The position numbers and the translations under genes were made by a program. The notes below the pieces were generated by a model. The model was not told the DNA's origin. It did not search any database and was given only the letters and a program-made list of their open reading frames with translations. DNA of 64,000 nucleotides, from positions 1,435,215 through 1,499,214 of the forward strand of contig NZ_LT607802.1 in NCBI RefSeq assembly GCF_900090205.1, in the 5' to 3' direction. The stretch comes from Vogesella sp. LIG4 (lineage in GTDB: Bacteria > Pseudomonadota > Gammaproteobacteria > Burkholderiales > Chromobacteriaceae). Each line of letters begins with the position of its first letter. Position 1 is the first letter of the stretch. Shown here piece by piece: positions 53,407 through 62,981 of this stretch.

Positions 53407-53631
53407 AGCAGCGCGCTCTGCGGATAAGGCAGGGTGAAACAGCGAGTCAATTTATCCAGGCCACCTCGAAAAACCCCCGTTTTTGTTGCGTTACTGCGTT
53501 GCTCACGAACACTGTCTCCCTGGCTATCAGCCATATGCTGCGGAGGTAGTTTCGCCGGCATCTTGTCTCGCTTGGAAACCCGGGTTTTTCGGGGCGCCTT
53601 CCAATGATGGATATTTCACAGAAAGTGCCTC

Positions 53632-54816
53632 ATGACCAAGGTGTTGTCCGCTGTCGCTGCGATCCTTCTCGGCAATGCGATCTTGATGATGGGCATCGGC
53701 CTGTTCGGCACGCTGGTCTCGATAGGGTTGGTGCAGGCGGGATTTTCGACACTGATGGTGGGGCTGGTGCAGTCGGCCTATTACGCCGGCTTCATGATCG
53801 GCGCCCTGGGCGCCAGCGCGCTGATTGCGCGTATTGGTCATCACCGCGCTTTTGCCGTGTTTGCTTCAGTTCTCTGTTGCGCCGCCCTCGGGCATGCGGT
53901 GTTCAGTCAGGCCTGGGTGTGGGCGACGTTGCGCCTGATTGCCGGCTTCTGCATGGTGGGCCTGTTCACCGTGGTGGAGAGCTGGCTACATGCTGCGGTC
54001 AGTAACAAGCACCGTGGGCGGGTATTCTCGTTTTATCTGATCACCGCCTATCTGGCGGCCGGGGTCGGGCAATTGCTGCTCAAGCTGGCCGATCCGGCCA
54101 GCTTCAAGCTGTTCAGCCTGATTGCCTGCCTGTTTGCCCTGTCCTTGCTGCCGGTTACCTTGACTGATAAACGGGCTGCGCCGCAAGAGCCGGGCGAGGC
54201 CGGCCCGGTAGCGGGGCTCCGCTTGTCGGCGCTGCTGCAGCTTTACCGGCAAGCCCCGCTCGGCGTGTGGGGTGGCCTGGCGGCAGGCATGCTCAACAGT
54301 GGCTTCTATGCCATGGCGCCGGTGTTCATGCGCGGTGTCGGTTACTCGGTAGCCGGGGTGTCCAGCTTCATGGGGGCGGCGATGCTGGCAGCGTTGTGCC
54401 TGCAATGGCCGGTGGGACGTCTCTCGGATCGGATCGACCGCCGCAGGGTACTGTTCGGCGTGGCGACGCTGGCTACTGCCAGTTGCATTGCCATCACCTG
54501 GTATCGGCAAGGCATCTGGCTGGAGCCGATGGTGTACCTGTACGTGAGCCTGACCTTCACTGTGTACGGTCTGGTGACTTCATACATCAATGATTTCATT
54601 GCGAACGATCAGCTCATCGCGGCGAGCGCCGGTTTGCTGCTGCTGTTCTCGGTGGGCGGCATGCTTGGGCCGACCATCGCCTCCTTGGTGATGACCACGC
54701 TGGGGCCGGTTGGTTATTTCGTGTTCAGCGGCGGCGTGACCTGCGTGCTGGCGTTGCTGACGCTTCGGTTGCTGTTGCAGAAAATACCCGCTGCGGCAAA
54801 CCCCTTCAGTGCTTAG
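53632..54816 (+). CDS. MFS transporter (YcaD-like)
   Basis: A 394-residue carrier with 12 hydrophobic segments and the loop 2-3 and 8-9 regions (ARIGHHRAFAVFAS, GRLSDRIDRRRVLFG). The family includes YcaD-type putative transporters. It is 225 bp after the lyase; a linked role is possible but unproven. The gap holds inverted CGAAAAACCCCCG / CCCGGGTTTTTCGGGG-type segments. Confidence 0.85.
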   Translation: MTKVLSAVAAILLGNAILMMGIGLFGTLVSIGLVQAGFSTLMVGLVQSAYYAGFMIGALGASALIARIGHHRAFAVFASVLCCAALGHAVFSQAWVWATLRLIAGFCMVGLFTVVESWLHAAVSNKHRGRVFSFYLITAYLAAGVGQLLLKLADPASFKLFSLIACLFALSLLPVTLTDKRAAPQEPGEAGPVAGLRLSALLQLYRQAPLGVWGGLAAGMLNSGFYAMAPVFMRGVGYSVAGVSSFMGAAMLAALCLQWPVGRLSDRIDRRRVLFGVATLATASCIAITWYRQGIWLEPMVYLYVSLTFTVYGLVTSYINDFIANDQLIAASAGLLLLFSVGGMLGPTIASLVMTTLGPVGYFVFSGGVTCVLALLTLRLLLQKIPAAANPFSA

Positions 54817-54924
54817 GAGGTAAACCACCACCGGCAACATACCGGTGTACCCGGTTTTGGGGCGAGCCTGATCAATGTTCATCGCTTGCCCGCATGTACC
54901 TGCCGCTGCCGCGAACGGCTGCCT

Positions 54925-55827
54925 TCAGGCGGTGAGCAGGGCGCGTGCCGATGCGCGCACGACTTGCGCAATCAGCTCGTTATCGACTTTCGGCTCCAGT
55001 TGCTCGGCGCTGCCCTGCTGCCCGGTTGCTACCGCATTCAGCAGCCCGGCGGAGGGTTCCAGCGCATATTCGCCGGTGCATGACGGGCAGTACAGATGGT
55101 CGCCCGCCTTGCTGCTGCGTTGCACCACCAGGATAGGGCCGCACGCCAGGCAGCTGCGCAGCGGTATGCCCTCATCGCTGTGGCCCACGATGTGGTCGAG
55201 CTGCCCGCTGCGACCAAGGGCAATGAAGCGCTCGCCACACGCAGTATCGAACTGGCGGCCCAGATTCTGCTCGATGATCTGCAGCGCTTGCGCCACCGGC
55301 ATGCCACGCCGGTAGGGGCGGGTACTGGTCATGGCATCGAAGGCATCGCAGATGCCGACGATGCGGGCATCGATAGGCACTGCATCGCCGCTCAAACCAC
55401 GCGGGTAGCCCTTGCCGTCCGGGGTTTCGTGATGCGCGCGGACGGCCGCTTCCACCATGCCGGCCAGCGGGTGGCCGGCCAGCATGCGCCAACCCACTTC
55501 CGGGTGGGTCTTGATGACCGAATATTCCTCGCTCGTCAGGCGCTCCTTCTTGCGCAGGATGTGGTCCGGCACGCTGATCTTGCCCAGGTCATGCAGAAAC
55601 CCGCCCAGCGCAATGCGGGCGGTATCTGCAGGCGGCAGCTCCAGGGCGGTGGCCAGCAGATGGCTGAAGCGCGATACCCGCCACAGGTGGCCGCCGGTAT
55701 ACGGGTCACGCGCTTCCACCATCCAGGCCATTACCAGCAGGCTGGTCAGCAGATCCTCATGCACGCCGGAGCGCCGGTATCCGGTGTCGCCCCGCAACAA
55801 GTGAGTGATGTGGCTAACCAGTCCCAT
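54925..55827 (-). CDS. HD-GYP domain protein with C-terminal zinc-ribbon-like segment
   Basis: A 300-residue protein. HD at residues 79-80 (FLHDLGK) and HHETPDGKGYP at 132-142 form the HD-GYP c-di-GMP phosphodiesterase motif (the HHExxxGxGYP form is complete). The C-terminal part has two Cys pairs (CLAC and CPSC, near residues 221 and 244) that look like a zinc ribbon. AAGGA precedes ATG 55827. No receiver domain is present, so its input is unclear. Confidence 0.88.
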   Translation of the reverse strand: MGLVSHITHLLRGDTGYRRSGVHEDLLTSLLVMAWMVEARDPYTGGHLWRVSRFSHLLATALELPPADTARIALGGFLHDLGKISVPDHILRKKERLTSEEYSVIKTHPEVGWRMLAGHPLAGMVEAAVRAHHETPDGKGYPRGLSGDAVPIDARIVGICDAFDAMTSTRPYRRGMPVAQALQIIEQNLGRQFDTACGERFIALGRSGQLDHIVGHSDEGIPLRSCLACGPILVVQRSSKAGDHLYCPSCTGEYALEPSAGLLNAVATGQQGSAEQLEPKVDNELIAQVVRASARALLTA

Positions 55828-56092
55828 AGTGTTTCCTTGTGATTGTGTGGATATCCAGCTGCGCCCATGCCCCGTCACAGCGGGCTGGCCGCTTAGCTTA
55901 GTCGCCGCAGGCTGCCGATTCCTTACATGGCGTGTTTCAACCGCATACAGTGCGTGGCCGCTGCTGGCAGTACATCACAAAGCACGGGAGTGGTAACGCA
56001 GTATTTGCCAATGACAGCGCCGGCTACCCGCCAGCCGTGGTTCTGGCTGGTGTGGTAGCCGGCAGCGTGTCTCATGCCGCTCGCGGCAAGGC

Positions 56093-56860
56093 TCAGTTAT
56101 AGATATCGAAATCGAAGTATTTCTTCTGGATCTTCAGGTAAGTGCCGTCCTTGTGGATGTCGTAGATGGCCTTGTTGAGCTGCTGGCGCAGTGCCTGGTC
56201 TTCCTTGCGCAGGCCGATGGCGGCGCCCACGCCCAGGGTGTCGGTGTCATGCAGTGCCGCGCCGACAAAGGTGTAATCGCGGCCGCGTGCGGTTTTCAGG
56301 AAGCTCAGGTCGGCCTGCACCGAATCCTGCAGCGCGGCATCCAACCGGCCGGCCTGCAGGTCCTGGTAGACCAGGTCCTGGTTCTGGTACGTCACCACCG
56401 TCACGTTGTTGGGCTCCCAGTATTTGCGGGCGTAAGTCTCTTGCGTCGAGCCCTGTTCCACCCCGATGCGCTTGCCCTTGAGTGATTCCGGCGTGCCCAG
56501 CGCGGCGCCCTTCCTGGCGACCAGCCGTGTCGGGGTGTGGTAGATCTTGTCGGAGAAGGCAATCTGCTGCAGGCGCTTCTCGGTCACGCTCATCGACGAC
56601 AGGATGGCGTCGAATTTCTTGGCCTTCAGCCCCGGGATAATGCCGTCCCAGGAGTTTTCCACCCAGACGCAACGCACCTGCAGCCGGGCGCAGATGGCAT
56701 TGCCGATATCGATATCGAAGCCGACCAGCTTGCCGTCCGGTGCCTTGGATTCGAACGGGGCATAGCTGGGGTCGAGGCCGAAGCGGATAACGCCGGCGTC
56801 CTTGGCGTACACACTGCCGGCGAGCAGGGCCAGCGTCATGGCCAATGCAAGTTTCTTCAT
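56093..56860 (-). CDS. Amino acid ABC transporter binding protein
   Basis: A 255-residue protein with a signal peptide (MKKLALAMTLALLAGSVYA) and the LAO/HisJ pattern (IRFGLDPSYAPFESKAPDGKLVGFDIDIGNAIC, WDGIIPGLKAKKFDAILSSMSVTEKR). It likely binds a basic amino acid. It lies 91 bp downstream of the amidohydrolase on the same strand. No permease is near. Confidence 0.9.
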   Translation of the reverse strand: MKKLALAMTLALLAGSVYAKDAGVIRFGLDPSYAPFESKAPDGKLVGFDIDIGNAICARLQVRCVWVENSWDGIIPGLKAKKFDAILSSMSVTEKRLQQIAFSDKIYHTPTRLVARKGAALGTPESLKGKRIGVEQGSTQETYARKYWEPNNVTVVTYQNQDLVYQDLQAGRLDAALQDSVQADLSFLKTARGRDYTFVGAALHDTDTLGVGAAIGLRKEDQALRQQLNKAIYDIHKDGTYLKIQKKYFDFDIYN

Positions 56861-56951
56861 CGTTTTCTCCGTGGATGTCGTGCTTGTTGTGGTGTTGCAG
56901 GGGTGTTGGCCGCACGCGGCACGTAGCAGCAGGCGGCCTGGGGAAAGCGGC

Positions 56952-58148
56952 TCAGCCGGCAGGCGCCAGGAAGCGCTCGACCAGGCGAGCCCAATAAGCG
57001 GCGCCGATCGGCAGGTTGCGGTCGTTGAAGTCGTATTCGGGGTTGTGCACCATGCAGCCGTCTTCGCCTGTGCCGTTGCCGATGCGCAGGAAGCAGCCGG
57101 GGCGGGCCTGCAGCATGTAGGCGAAGTCCTCGCTGCCCATCAGCTGCGCGGTGTGCGGCACCACCTGCTCGGCGCCCACCAGCTCTTGCGCCACCTGGAT
57201 GGCGAATTCGGTTTCGCGGTCGGAGTTGATCACCACCGGGTAGCCCATGCGGTAGTCGATGTCCGCCGTGGCGCCATAGCTGGCCGCCTGCTGCTGCACC
57301 AGCTCGGTAATGCGCTGCTTGAGCAGGGCGCGTACTTCGGCGCTGAACGAGCGCACGCTCAATTCCAGCCGGGCGCTGTGCGGAATCACGTTGTTGGCGG
57401 CGCCGGCCTGCTGCACGCCCACCGTCACCACCGCCGGCTGCGCCGGGTCGATGTTGCGCGCCACGATGGTCTGCAGCGCCATCACGATGCTGGAGGACAC
57501 CACGATCGGGTCCACCGTCAGGTGCGGGCGCGCGGCATGGCCGCCGGTGCCGTGGATGGTGATGTAGATATTGTCGCCGGCGGCGAGGAACGGCCCCTTG
57601 CGGAACAGGAACGTTCCCACCGGTGCGCCGGGGTGGTTGTGCACGCCAAACACGGCATCGCAGGGAAAGCGCTCGAACAGGCCGTCGTCGATCATGCATT
57701 TGGCGCCGCTGTCGATGCCGTGCTCTTCCGCCGGCTGGAAGTAAAGATGCACGGTGCCGGAAAAATTGCGCGTTTCGGCCAGGTATCTGGCGGCCCCCAG
57801 CAGCATGCTGGTATGGCCGTCGTGGCCGCAGGCGTGCATCTTGCCGTGGTGCTGGCTGGCATAGGGCAGGCCGGTCTGTTCGTGGATGGGCAGCGCATCC
57901 ATGTCGGCGCGGATGCCGATGCTGCGCTGGCCATCACCCACCGTCAGCGAGCCCACTACCCCGGTGCGGCCAACCCCGGTAGTCACGGTGTAGCCCCATT
58001 GCTGCAGTTTTTCTGCCACCAGCGCCGCGGTTTGCTGTTCCTCATAGGCCAGTTCCGGGTGCTGGTGGATGTGGTGGCGAATCGCGCGCAGTTCATCCGC
58101 CATGCTGTTCAGATCAGCGACTTCGCAGTAACGCTTGCTGGTGTCCAT
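56952..58148 (-). CDS. M20-family amidohydrolase
   Basis: A 398-residue metallo-hydrolase of the hippurate hydrolase/aminoacylase type. Metal and active-site motifs are IRADMDALPIHE, HACGHDGHTSMLLGAA, FQPAEEHGIDSGAKCM and the C-terminal MGSEDFAYML. It cleaves N-acyl amino acids or similar amides. The amino acid-binding protein gene follows, and a LysR gene is divergent, so the cluster probably uses an acylated amino acid. Confidence 0.9.
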   Translation of the reverse strand: MDTSKRYCEVADLNSMADELRAIRHHIHQHPELAYEEQQTAALVAEKLQQWGYTVTTGVGRTGVVGSLTVGDGQRSIGIRADMDALPIHEQTGLPYASQHHGKMHACGHDGHTSMLLGAARYLAETRNFSGTVHLYFQPAEEHGIDSGAKCMIDDGLFERFPCDAVFGVHNHPGAPVGTFLFRKGPFLAAGDNIYITIHGTGGHAARPHLTVDPIVVSSSIVMALQTIVARNIDPAQPAVVTVGVQQAGAANNVIPHSARLELSVRSFSAEVRALLKQRITELVQQQAASYGATADIDYRMGYPVVINSDRETEFAIQVAQELVGAEQVVPHTAQLMGSEDFAYMLQARPGCFLRIGNGTGEDGCMVHNPEYDFNDRNLPIGAAYWARLVERFLAPAG

Positions 58149-58308
58149 TTCATTGCGCCTTTCAGGAATGCAGCCCACAGCGCGGGCCTGCAGAAGAATC
58201 CGGAGCCGCCGGCATGGCGGGGTTGGCATCACGATACGGTTTGCGTAGTGCGCTGAAAAGATGTAATTTTTTTGAAAACGATCAGGATTATTTATCACCG
58301 GGAGGAGT

Positions 58309-59226
58309 ATGAAACTGCAGCAACTTCAGGTGTTTGTTGCCGTTGCCGAGGAAAAAAGCCTGCGCGCCGCAGCGCGGCGGCTGGATCTGACGCAGCCGGC
58401 GGTAACCCGTACCGTGCAGGAGCTGGAACACGATCTGGGTGTGGTGCTGATGACGCGCAGCGTGCAGGGCATAGCGCTTACGCCGTATGGCGCTGCGCTG
58501 AAAATCCGCGCGCTGCAATTGCTGGAAGATGCGCGCCGTGCGCGCGAAGAGCTGCAGCAGCTCAAGGGCGAGATGCGTGGCAAGGTTGCCGTCAGCGCGA
58601 CCTCGACCATTGCGCTGACGATACTGCCGCTGGCGATTCAGCATTTTCAGCAGGCGGCGCCGGAGACCGAGCTCACCTTCCTGGAGGTGAGGTTCCCCGA
58701 AGCCAGCCAGAAGCTGCGCGACGGCAGCATTGACTTCATCGTGTCGCACGTGCTGCCCGACATGCTGGCTGATGATCTGGTCAGCCTGCCGCTGTTCAGC
58801 GCCGACTTCGTGGTGATGGCGCGCGAGGGGCACCCGCTGGCTCACGCCCGCCAGCTGGCCGAACTGGCGGACGCGCAATGGGCCACCACGGTGCCCGTCG
58901 GCGGCTTCCAGCACAGCGTAATGGAAACCGCCTTCCACAATGCGGGGCTGCCGCTGCCGCGGCGGCTGATCCAGTGCTCGGCGTTTGCCATTGCGCTGGG
59001 GCTGGTTTCCGGCACTGATACGCTGGTGCTGTTTTCCTCCCTGCTGGCCAAGCGCCTCGCCGGCCTCGGGCTGTGCCAGATTCCGCTGCAACAGCCGCTG
59101 CCGGCGCTGGAGATGAGCATCGTCATGCGCCGGGACATCCTGCTCACCCCGGCGGCCGATTTCTTCGTGCGCTGCCTGCGCAAGGCGGTGGCGGCACTGG
59201 CGCCGGAAGAGCGCCGCGCCCGCTAG
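58309..59226 (+). CDS. LysR-family regulator
   Basis: A 305-residue LysR protein (MKLQQLQVFVAVAEEKSLRAAARRLDLTQPAVTRTVQELE). It is divergent from the amidohydrolase with 160 bp between, so this is its likely target. Confidence 0.88.
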   Translation: MKLQQLQVFVAVAEEKSLRAAARRLDLTQPAVTRTVQELEHDLGVVLMTRSVQGIALTPYGAALKIRALQLLEDARRAREELQQLKGEMRGKVAVSATSTIALTILPLAIQHFQQAAPETELTFLEVRFPEASQKLRDGSIDFIVSHVLPDMLADDLVSLPLFSADFVVMAREGHPLAHARQLAELADAQWATTVPVGGFQHSVMETAFHNAGLPLPRRLIQCSAFAIALGLVSGTDTLVLFSSLLAKRLAGLGLCQIPLQQPLPALEMSIVMRRDILLTPAADFFVRCLRKAVAALAPEERRAR

Positions 59227-59333
59227 GGCTGGCGCTTTTTGCGCCGTTGCGGCGGCGGGCGCGCTGCCGGCGTATGACAGTGGCGGGCCGGCAGCGTATG
59301 CTAGAACGCATTGTGACGCGCGCGTGAACCGCC

Positions 59334-60719
59334 ATGGCCTTCAATCCCATCCTCAATACCGACTCCTACAAGCTCAGCCACTGGAAGCAGTACCCGCCGG
59401 GTACCGATGGCATGTATTCCTACGTTGCCGCGCGCGGCGGCACCGCCTCGCACGTGCTGTTCTTCGGCCTGCAGGCGCTGCTGAAGGACTACTTCAGCCA
59501 GCCGCTGACGGCGGGGGACATCGACGAGGCGGAGGCGCTGGTGGCGCTGCACGGGCTGCCGTTCAACCGCGCCGGTTTCGAGCGCATTCTTGCGCTGCAT
59601 GGCGGCTACTGGCCGGTGCGCATCCGCGCGGTGGCCGAGGGCGAGCTGGTGCCCACCGGCATTCCGATGATCACCATCGAATCCACCGACCCGGAGCTGT
59701 TCTGGGTGGTGTCCTTCCTGGAAACCGCGCTGCTGCGCAGCTGGTACCCGATCAGCGTGGCCACGCGCAGCTTCCGCGCCAAGGAAATCATCCGCCGCTA
59801 CCTGGCGCAGACTGCCGACAGCCTGGACGGCCTGCCGTTCAAGCTGCACGACTTCGGCGCGCGCGGCGTGTCCAGCTACGAGAGCGCGCAGATCGGCGGC
59901 ATGGCGCACCTGGTCAACTTCATGGGCACCGACACCCTGGCCGCGGTGGCGGCGGCGCGTCGCTACTACCATGAGCCGTGCGCCGGCTTTTCGATTCCGG
60001 CGGCGGAGCATTCCACCATCACCGCCTGGGGCCGCCCGCACGAGGGTGACGCCTTCGCCAATATGCTGTCGCAGTTCGCCAAACCCGGCGCCATCCTGGC
60101 AGTGGTCAGCGACAGCTACGACGTGTTCCACGCGGTAAGCGAGCTGTGGGGCGACCGCCTGCGCCAGCAGGTCATCGACAGCGGCGCCACCGTGGTGATC
60201 CGCCCCGATTCCGGCGAGCCGGTGCAGGTGGTGGCCGAGGTGATAGACAGGTTGGCCGCAAGCTTCGGCACCACGCTCAACAGCAAGGGCTACCGCGTGC
60301 TCAACCACGTGCGGGTGATCCAGGGCGACGGCGTGAACCTGGCCAGCATCGAAGCCATCCTGTCGCGGCTGGCCAAGCTGGGCTACAGCGCCGACAACGT
60401 CGCCTTCGGCATGGGCGCGGAACTGCTGCAGAAGCTGGACCGCGACACCCACAAGATGGCGCTGAAATGCTCGGCCATCCGCATTGCCGGTGAATGGCGC
60501 GATGTGTTCAAGGACCCGGTGACCGACCCCGGCAAGCGTTCGCTGGGCGGGCGCGTGGTGGCGGCGCGCAACAGCCGCAGCAGCTGGGGGCTGAACACGC
60601 TGGAGCGGGTCAGCGAGGCCGATCTGCAAATGCGCGTGGTGTGGGAGAACGGCAAGCTGCTGCTGGACGAAGACTTCGCCACCATCCGCGCCCGCGCCGC
60701 CGCCCACCTGGAGAACTGA
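59334..60719 (+). CDS. nadV: Second nicotinamide phosphoribosyltransferase
   Basis: A 461-residue NAMPT. Motifs are LNTDSYKLSHWKQYP, HDFGARGVSSYES, NFMGTDTLAAV (with the Asp of nicotinamide enzymes), GFSIPAAEHSTI and VVIRPDSGEPVQV. It is close to the usual bacterial length and clearly different from the 572-residue copy at 26054. No NrtR-type operator was seen before it. An adjacent NTF2-like gene is coupled by a TGAATG junction. Confidence 0.92.
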   Translation: MAFNPILNTDSYKLSHWKQYPPGTDGMYSYVAARGGTASHVLFFGLQALLKDYFSQPLTAGDIDEAEALVALHGLPFNRAGFERILALHGGYWPVRIRAVAEGELVPTGIPMITIESTDPELFWVVSFLETALLRSWYPISVATRSFRAKEIIRRYLAQTADSLDGLPFKLHDFGARGVSSYESAQIGGMAHLVNFMGTDTLAAVAAARRYYHEPCAGFSIPAAEHSTITAWGRPHEGDAFANMLSQFAKPGAILAVVSDSYDVFHAVSELWGDRLRQQVIDSGATVVIRPDSGEPVQVVAEVIDRLAASFGTTLNSKGYRVLNHVRVIQGDGVNLASIEAILSRLAKLGYSADNVAFGMGAELLQKLDRDTHKMALKCSAIRIAGEWRDVFKDPVTDPGKRSLGGRVVAARNSRSSWGLNTLERVSEADLQMRVVWENGKLLLDEDFATIRARAAAHLEN

Positions 60720-61082
60720 ATGAAAACCCCGGAACAGGTGGTGGCAGCACAGCTGGACGCCTACAACCGCAAGGATCTTGACGCGCTGCTGGCCTGCTAT
60801 GCCGACGATGCGCGCATGTACGTCTACCCGGCCACGCTGGTGGCCGAAGGCCGCGAGGCGCTGCGCGAGCGCATGAGTCTGCGCTTTGCCGAGCCGGATC
60901 TGCATGCCGAGCTGCGCCGGCGCGTGGTGCTGGGCGAGCTGGTGATCGACGACGAGATCGTGACCCGCACCTTTCCGGAAGGGCGCGGCAGCATGGCGAT
61001 GACCATGATCTACCGCGTGGCCGACGGCCACATCATCGATGCCTCGGTGATTGCCGGCGCGCCGGTGCTGGACGAGAGCTGA
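60720..61082 (+). CDS. NTF2-like (SnoaL-type) protein
   Basis: A 120-residue cone-shaped NTF2-fold protein (VVAAQLDAYNRKDLDALLACYADDARMY). Its ATG directly follows the nadV stop, implying one transcript. The role next to NAD salvage is unknown. Confidence 0.8.
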   Translation: MKTPEQVVAAQLDAYNRKDLDALLACYADDARMYVYPATLVAEGREALRERMSLRFAEPDLHAELRRRVVLGELVIDDEIVTRTFPEGRGSMAMTMIYRVADGHIIDASVIAGAPVLDES

Positions 61083-61110
61083 TACCGGCGCAGGCCGGGG
61101 CGCGGTACAA

Positions 61111-61138
61111 AAAGGTTGGCCGCATGCGGCCAACCTTT
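61111..61138. terminator. Terminator hairpin of the GTTGGCCGCAT family
   Basis: Perfect palindrome AAAGGTTGGCCGC-AT-GCGGCCAACCTTT between convergent genes; works in both directions. It shares its half-site with 28389-28410 and 63676-63720. Confidence 0.85.
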
Positions 61139-61162
61139 ATCATTTTCAGGCAGCTATCATTT

Positions 61163-61783
61163 TCAGGCAGTTTGCAGCGACTGCTGCTGCAGCCGGCGCC
61201 GCCACAACCAGGTGGCCGCCGCCAGCAGCGCCATGATGCCGTAGCTGATCCACGGCCCGATGGCCACCGCGCGCGCCACCGGCCAGTGAAAGGCCAGCCA
61301 GATGCGGCTGGCGCACTCCGCCAGCAGGCCGCCGCCCCACAACGCGGTCATGCCGCGCATCACTCGCCGTACCGCCGGCAGCCCCAGCCGGGCCTGCAGC
61401 GCTTGCTGCTGCTGCGGCGACTGCCGTGCCGCCGTGGCCAGTGCCAGGCGGCTCACCAGTGGCTGGCGCCATAGCAGGCTCAATACGAAGACCAGCCCCA
61501 CCGCACCGGTTACCAGCGATTCACGCACCAGCAGCCAGCGGCTGTCGCCGTCGCCGAGCATGGCCAGCAGCGACAGCACGATGCCGGCCAGTACCAGTAC
61601 GCTCATTGCGTCCAGCCGGCGGTGGCGGTACAGCTCCCACAAACTCCACAGCGTGGGCGGCACGGCCGACCACAGCAGCGCGCCGCGCTCGCCCCAGCCG
61701 GCCACGGTCTGGTCGTAGACCAGCCACGGCAGCAGCAGGTTGACGGCCAGGTCAGGCAGCAGCGTGCGCCAGTCAGGCTTCAT
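61163..61783 (-). CDS. VC0807-like membrane protein
   Basis: A 206-residue inner membrane protein with about six hydrophobic segments and the opening LLLPWLVYDQTVAGWGERGALLWSAVPPTLWSLWELYR characteristic of the VC0807 family. Function unknown. Its start overlaps the hydrolase gene by 11 bp. Confidence 0.75.
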   Translation of the reverse strand: MKPDWRTLLPDLAVNLLLPWLVYDQTVAGWGERGALLWSAVPPTLWSLWELYRHRRLDAMSVLVLAGIVLSLLAMLGDGDSRWLLVRESLVTGAVGLVFVLSLLWRQPLVSRLALATAARQSPQQQQALQARLGLPAVRRVMRGMTALWGGGLLAECASRIWLAFHWPVARAVAIGPWISYGIMALLAAATWLWRRRLQQQSLQTA

Positions 61784-62315
61784 CGTCGTCTTGCAGCGCG
61801 GTCAGCGGCAGTACGCGGATCGGGTTGCCCGGCACATCCATATTGGCCCACAGCCAGTTCAGGTGCGCCACCAGCGTCTCGCCGCTGGCATGCGGGCGGT
61901 TCTTGCAGGTGTGGGCATCGGCCACCACGGTCACCGCGTAGCCCAGCGAGGCGGCGCGGCGCACGGTGGTATCGACGCAGAAATCGCTGGCGTAGCCGCC
62001 CACCCACAGGTTCTCGATCTCTTCGCTGTCCAGGTACTGGCGCAGGCTGGTGTCGAGGAAGCTGTCGCAGGCGGTCTTTTCGATTACCGGGTCGCCCGGC
62101 TGGCGGTGCAGGCCGGGGTGCAGCTGCCATTCCTCGCTGCCGCGCGGCAGGTCTTCGGCATGGTGCTGGATGAATACCACGCGGTGGCCGCAGGCGCGGG
62201 CATGGTCGATCAGCTGGTTGAGCGTGGCCAGGGTTTCGGCGCCGCGCGTGGCGCGCGGTTCCATGTCGATAAGGCCGTACTGGAAATCGATGACAAGCAG
62301 GGCGGTGTTGCTCAT
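61773..62315 (-). CDS. Isochorismatase-fold cysteine hydrolase (nicotinamidase-like)
   Basis: A 180-residue hydrolase with the triad Asp (LLVIDFQYGL), Lys (IEKTACDSF) and Cys (GGYASDFCVDTTVRRA). Nicotinamidase is a member of this fold; its nearness to nadV is suggestive, but the substrate cannot be read from sequence. It is upstream of the VC0807-like gene. Confidence 0.82.
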   Translation of the reverse strand: MSNTALLVIDFQYGLIDMEPRATRGAETLATLNQLIDHARACGHRVVFIQHHAEDLPRGSEEWQLHPGLHRQPGDPVIEKTACDSFLDTSLRQYLDSEEIENLWVGGYASDFCVDTTVRRAASLGYAVTVVADAHTCKNRPHASGETLVAHLNWLWANMDVPGNPIRVLPLTALQDDDEA

Positions 62316-62441
62316 GGCAGTCTCCGGTGGGGCCGGCCGGCGGTAGCCAGCCGGGGAAGCCGCATGCTAACAGCAAATCCGCCGGCGGCGACAGCGCCGT
62401 TCCGGCCAGGGGCGGGACGCTTGCGGCCAACCTTGCCTGGG

Positions 62442-62903
62442 CTAGCTGGCCTGGCTTGCGCTATCGCGCCAGGCCAGGATCAGGCTGCGCCATTCGGCCA
62501 GCATGGCGTGGTAGCCGGCGGCAAAGTCGCGGATGGCGGCGTTGCCGGCCTCGCTGAGCCCGGTGAGGGTGTAGCTGACCTGGACACGGGTGTTGGCCGC
62601 ATCCACTGGCTGGCAGCTCACCTGCACCTGCACGAAGCGCGAACCGGGCGTGACCCGCACATAGCGGTAGCTGTAGGCAGCGGGCTGATAATCCGCCAGC
62701 GTCCACAGCGTGGTCTCGCCACCGTGGCCGGTACTGAAAACCATGCCCTGCACGGTGTGGCCGTCGGCCGGGTGGAAGTACTGCGGTTGCCAGTCCGGCA
62801 CCCACAGCGTTTCGCCGGCCGGGGTGAACAGCGGGTAGGCGGTATCGATATCCAGCGGCAGGGTGAACTCGCCGCCGAGGTGTTGGTGTATTGCCTGGAA
62901 CAT
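62442..62903 (-). CDS. SRPBCC-fold protein
   Basis: A 153-residue START/Bet v1-type ligand-binding fold (GGEFTLPLDIDTAYPLFTPAGETLWVPDWQPQYFHP, then the helix FAAGYHAMLAEWRSLI). ATG 62903 has GGAAAGGG upstream. Ligand unknown. Confidence 0.75.
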   Translation of the reverse strand: MFQAIHQHLGGEFTLPLDIDTAYPLFTPAGETLWVPDWQPQYFHPADGHTVQGMVFSTGHGGETTLWTLADYQPAAYSYRYVRVTPGSRFVQVQVSCQPVDAANTRVQVSYTLTGLSEAGNAAIRDFAAGYHAMLAEWRSLILAWRDSASQAS

Positions 62904-62981
62904 GGTTGCCCTTTCCTCGGAATTGGAAAAGCCGCAGCGCCACATGGCGTGCGGCATGGCATGTCGCGGCAAACAACGGGC

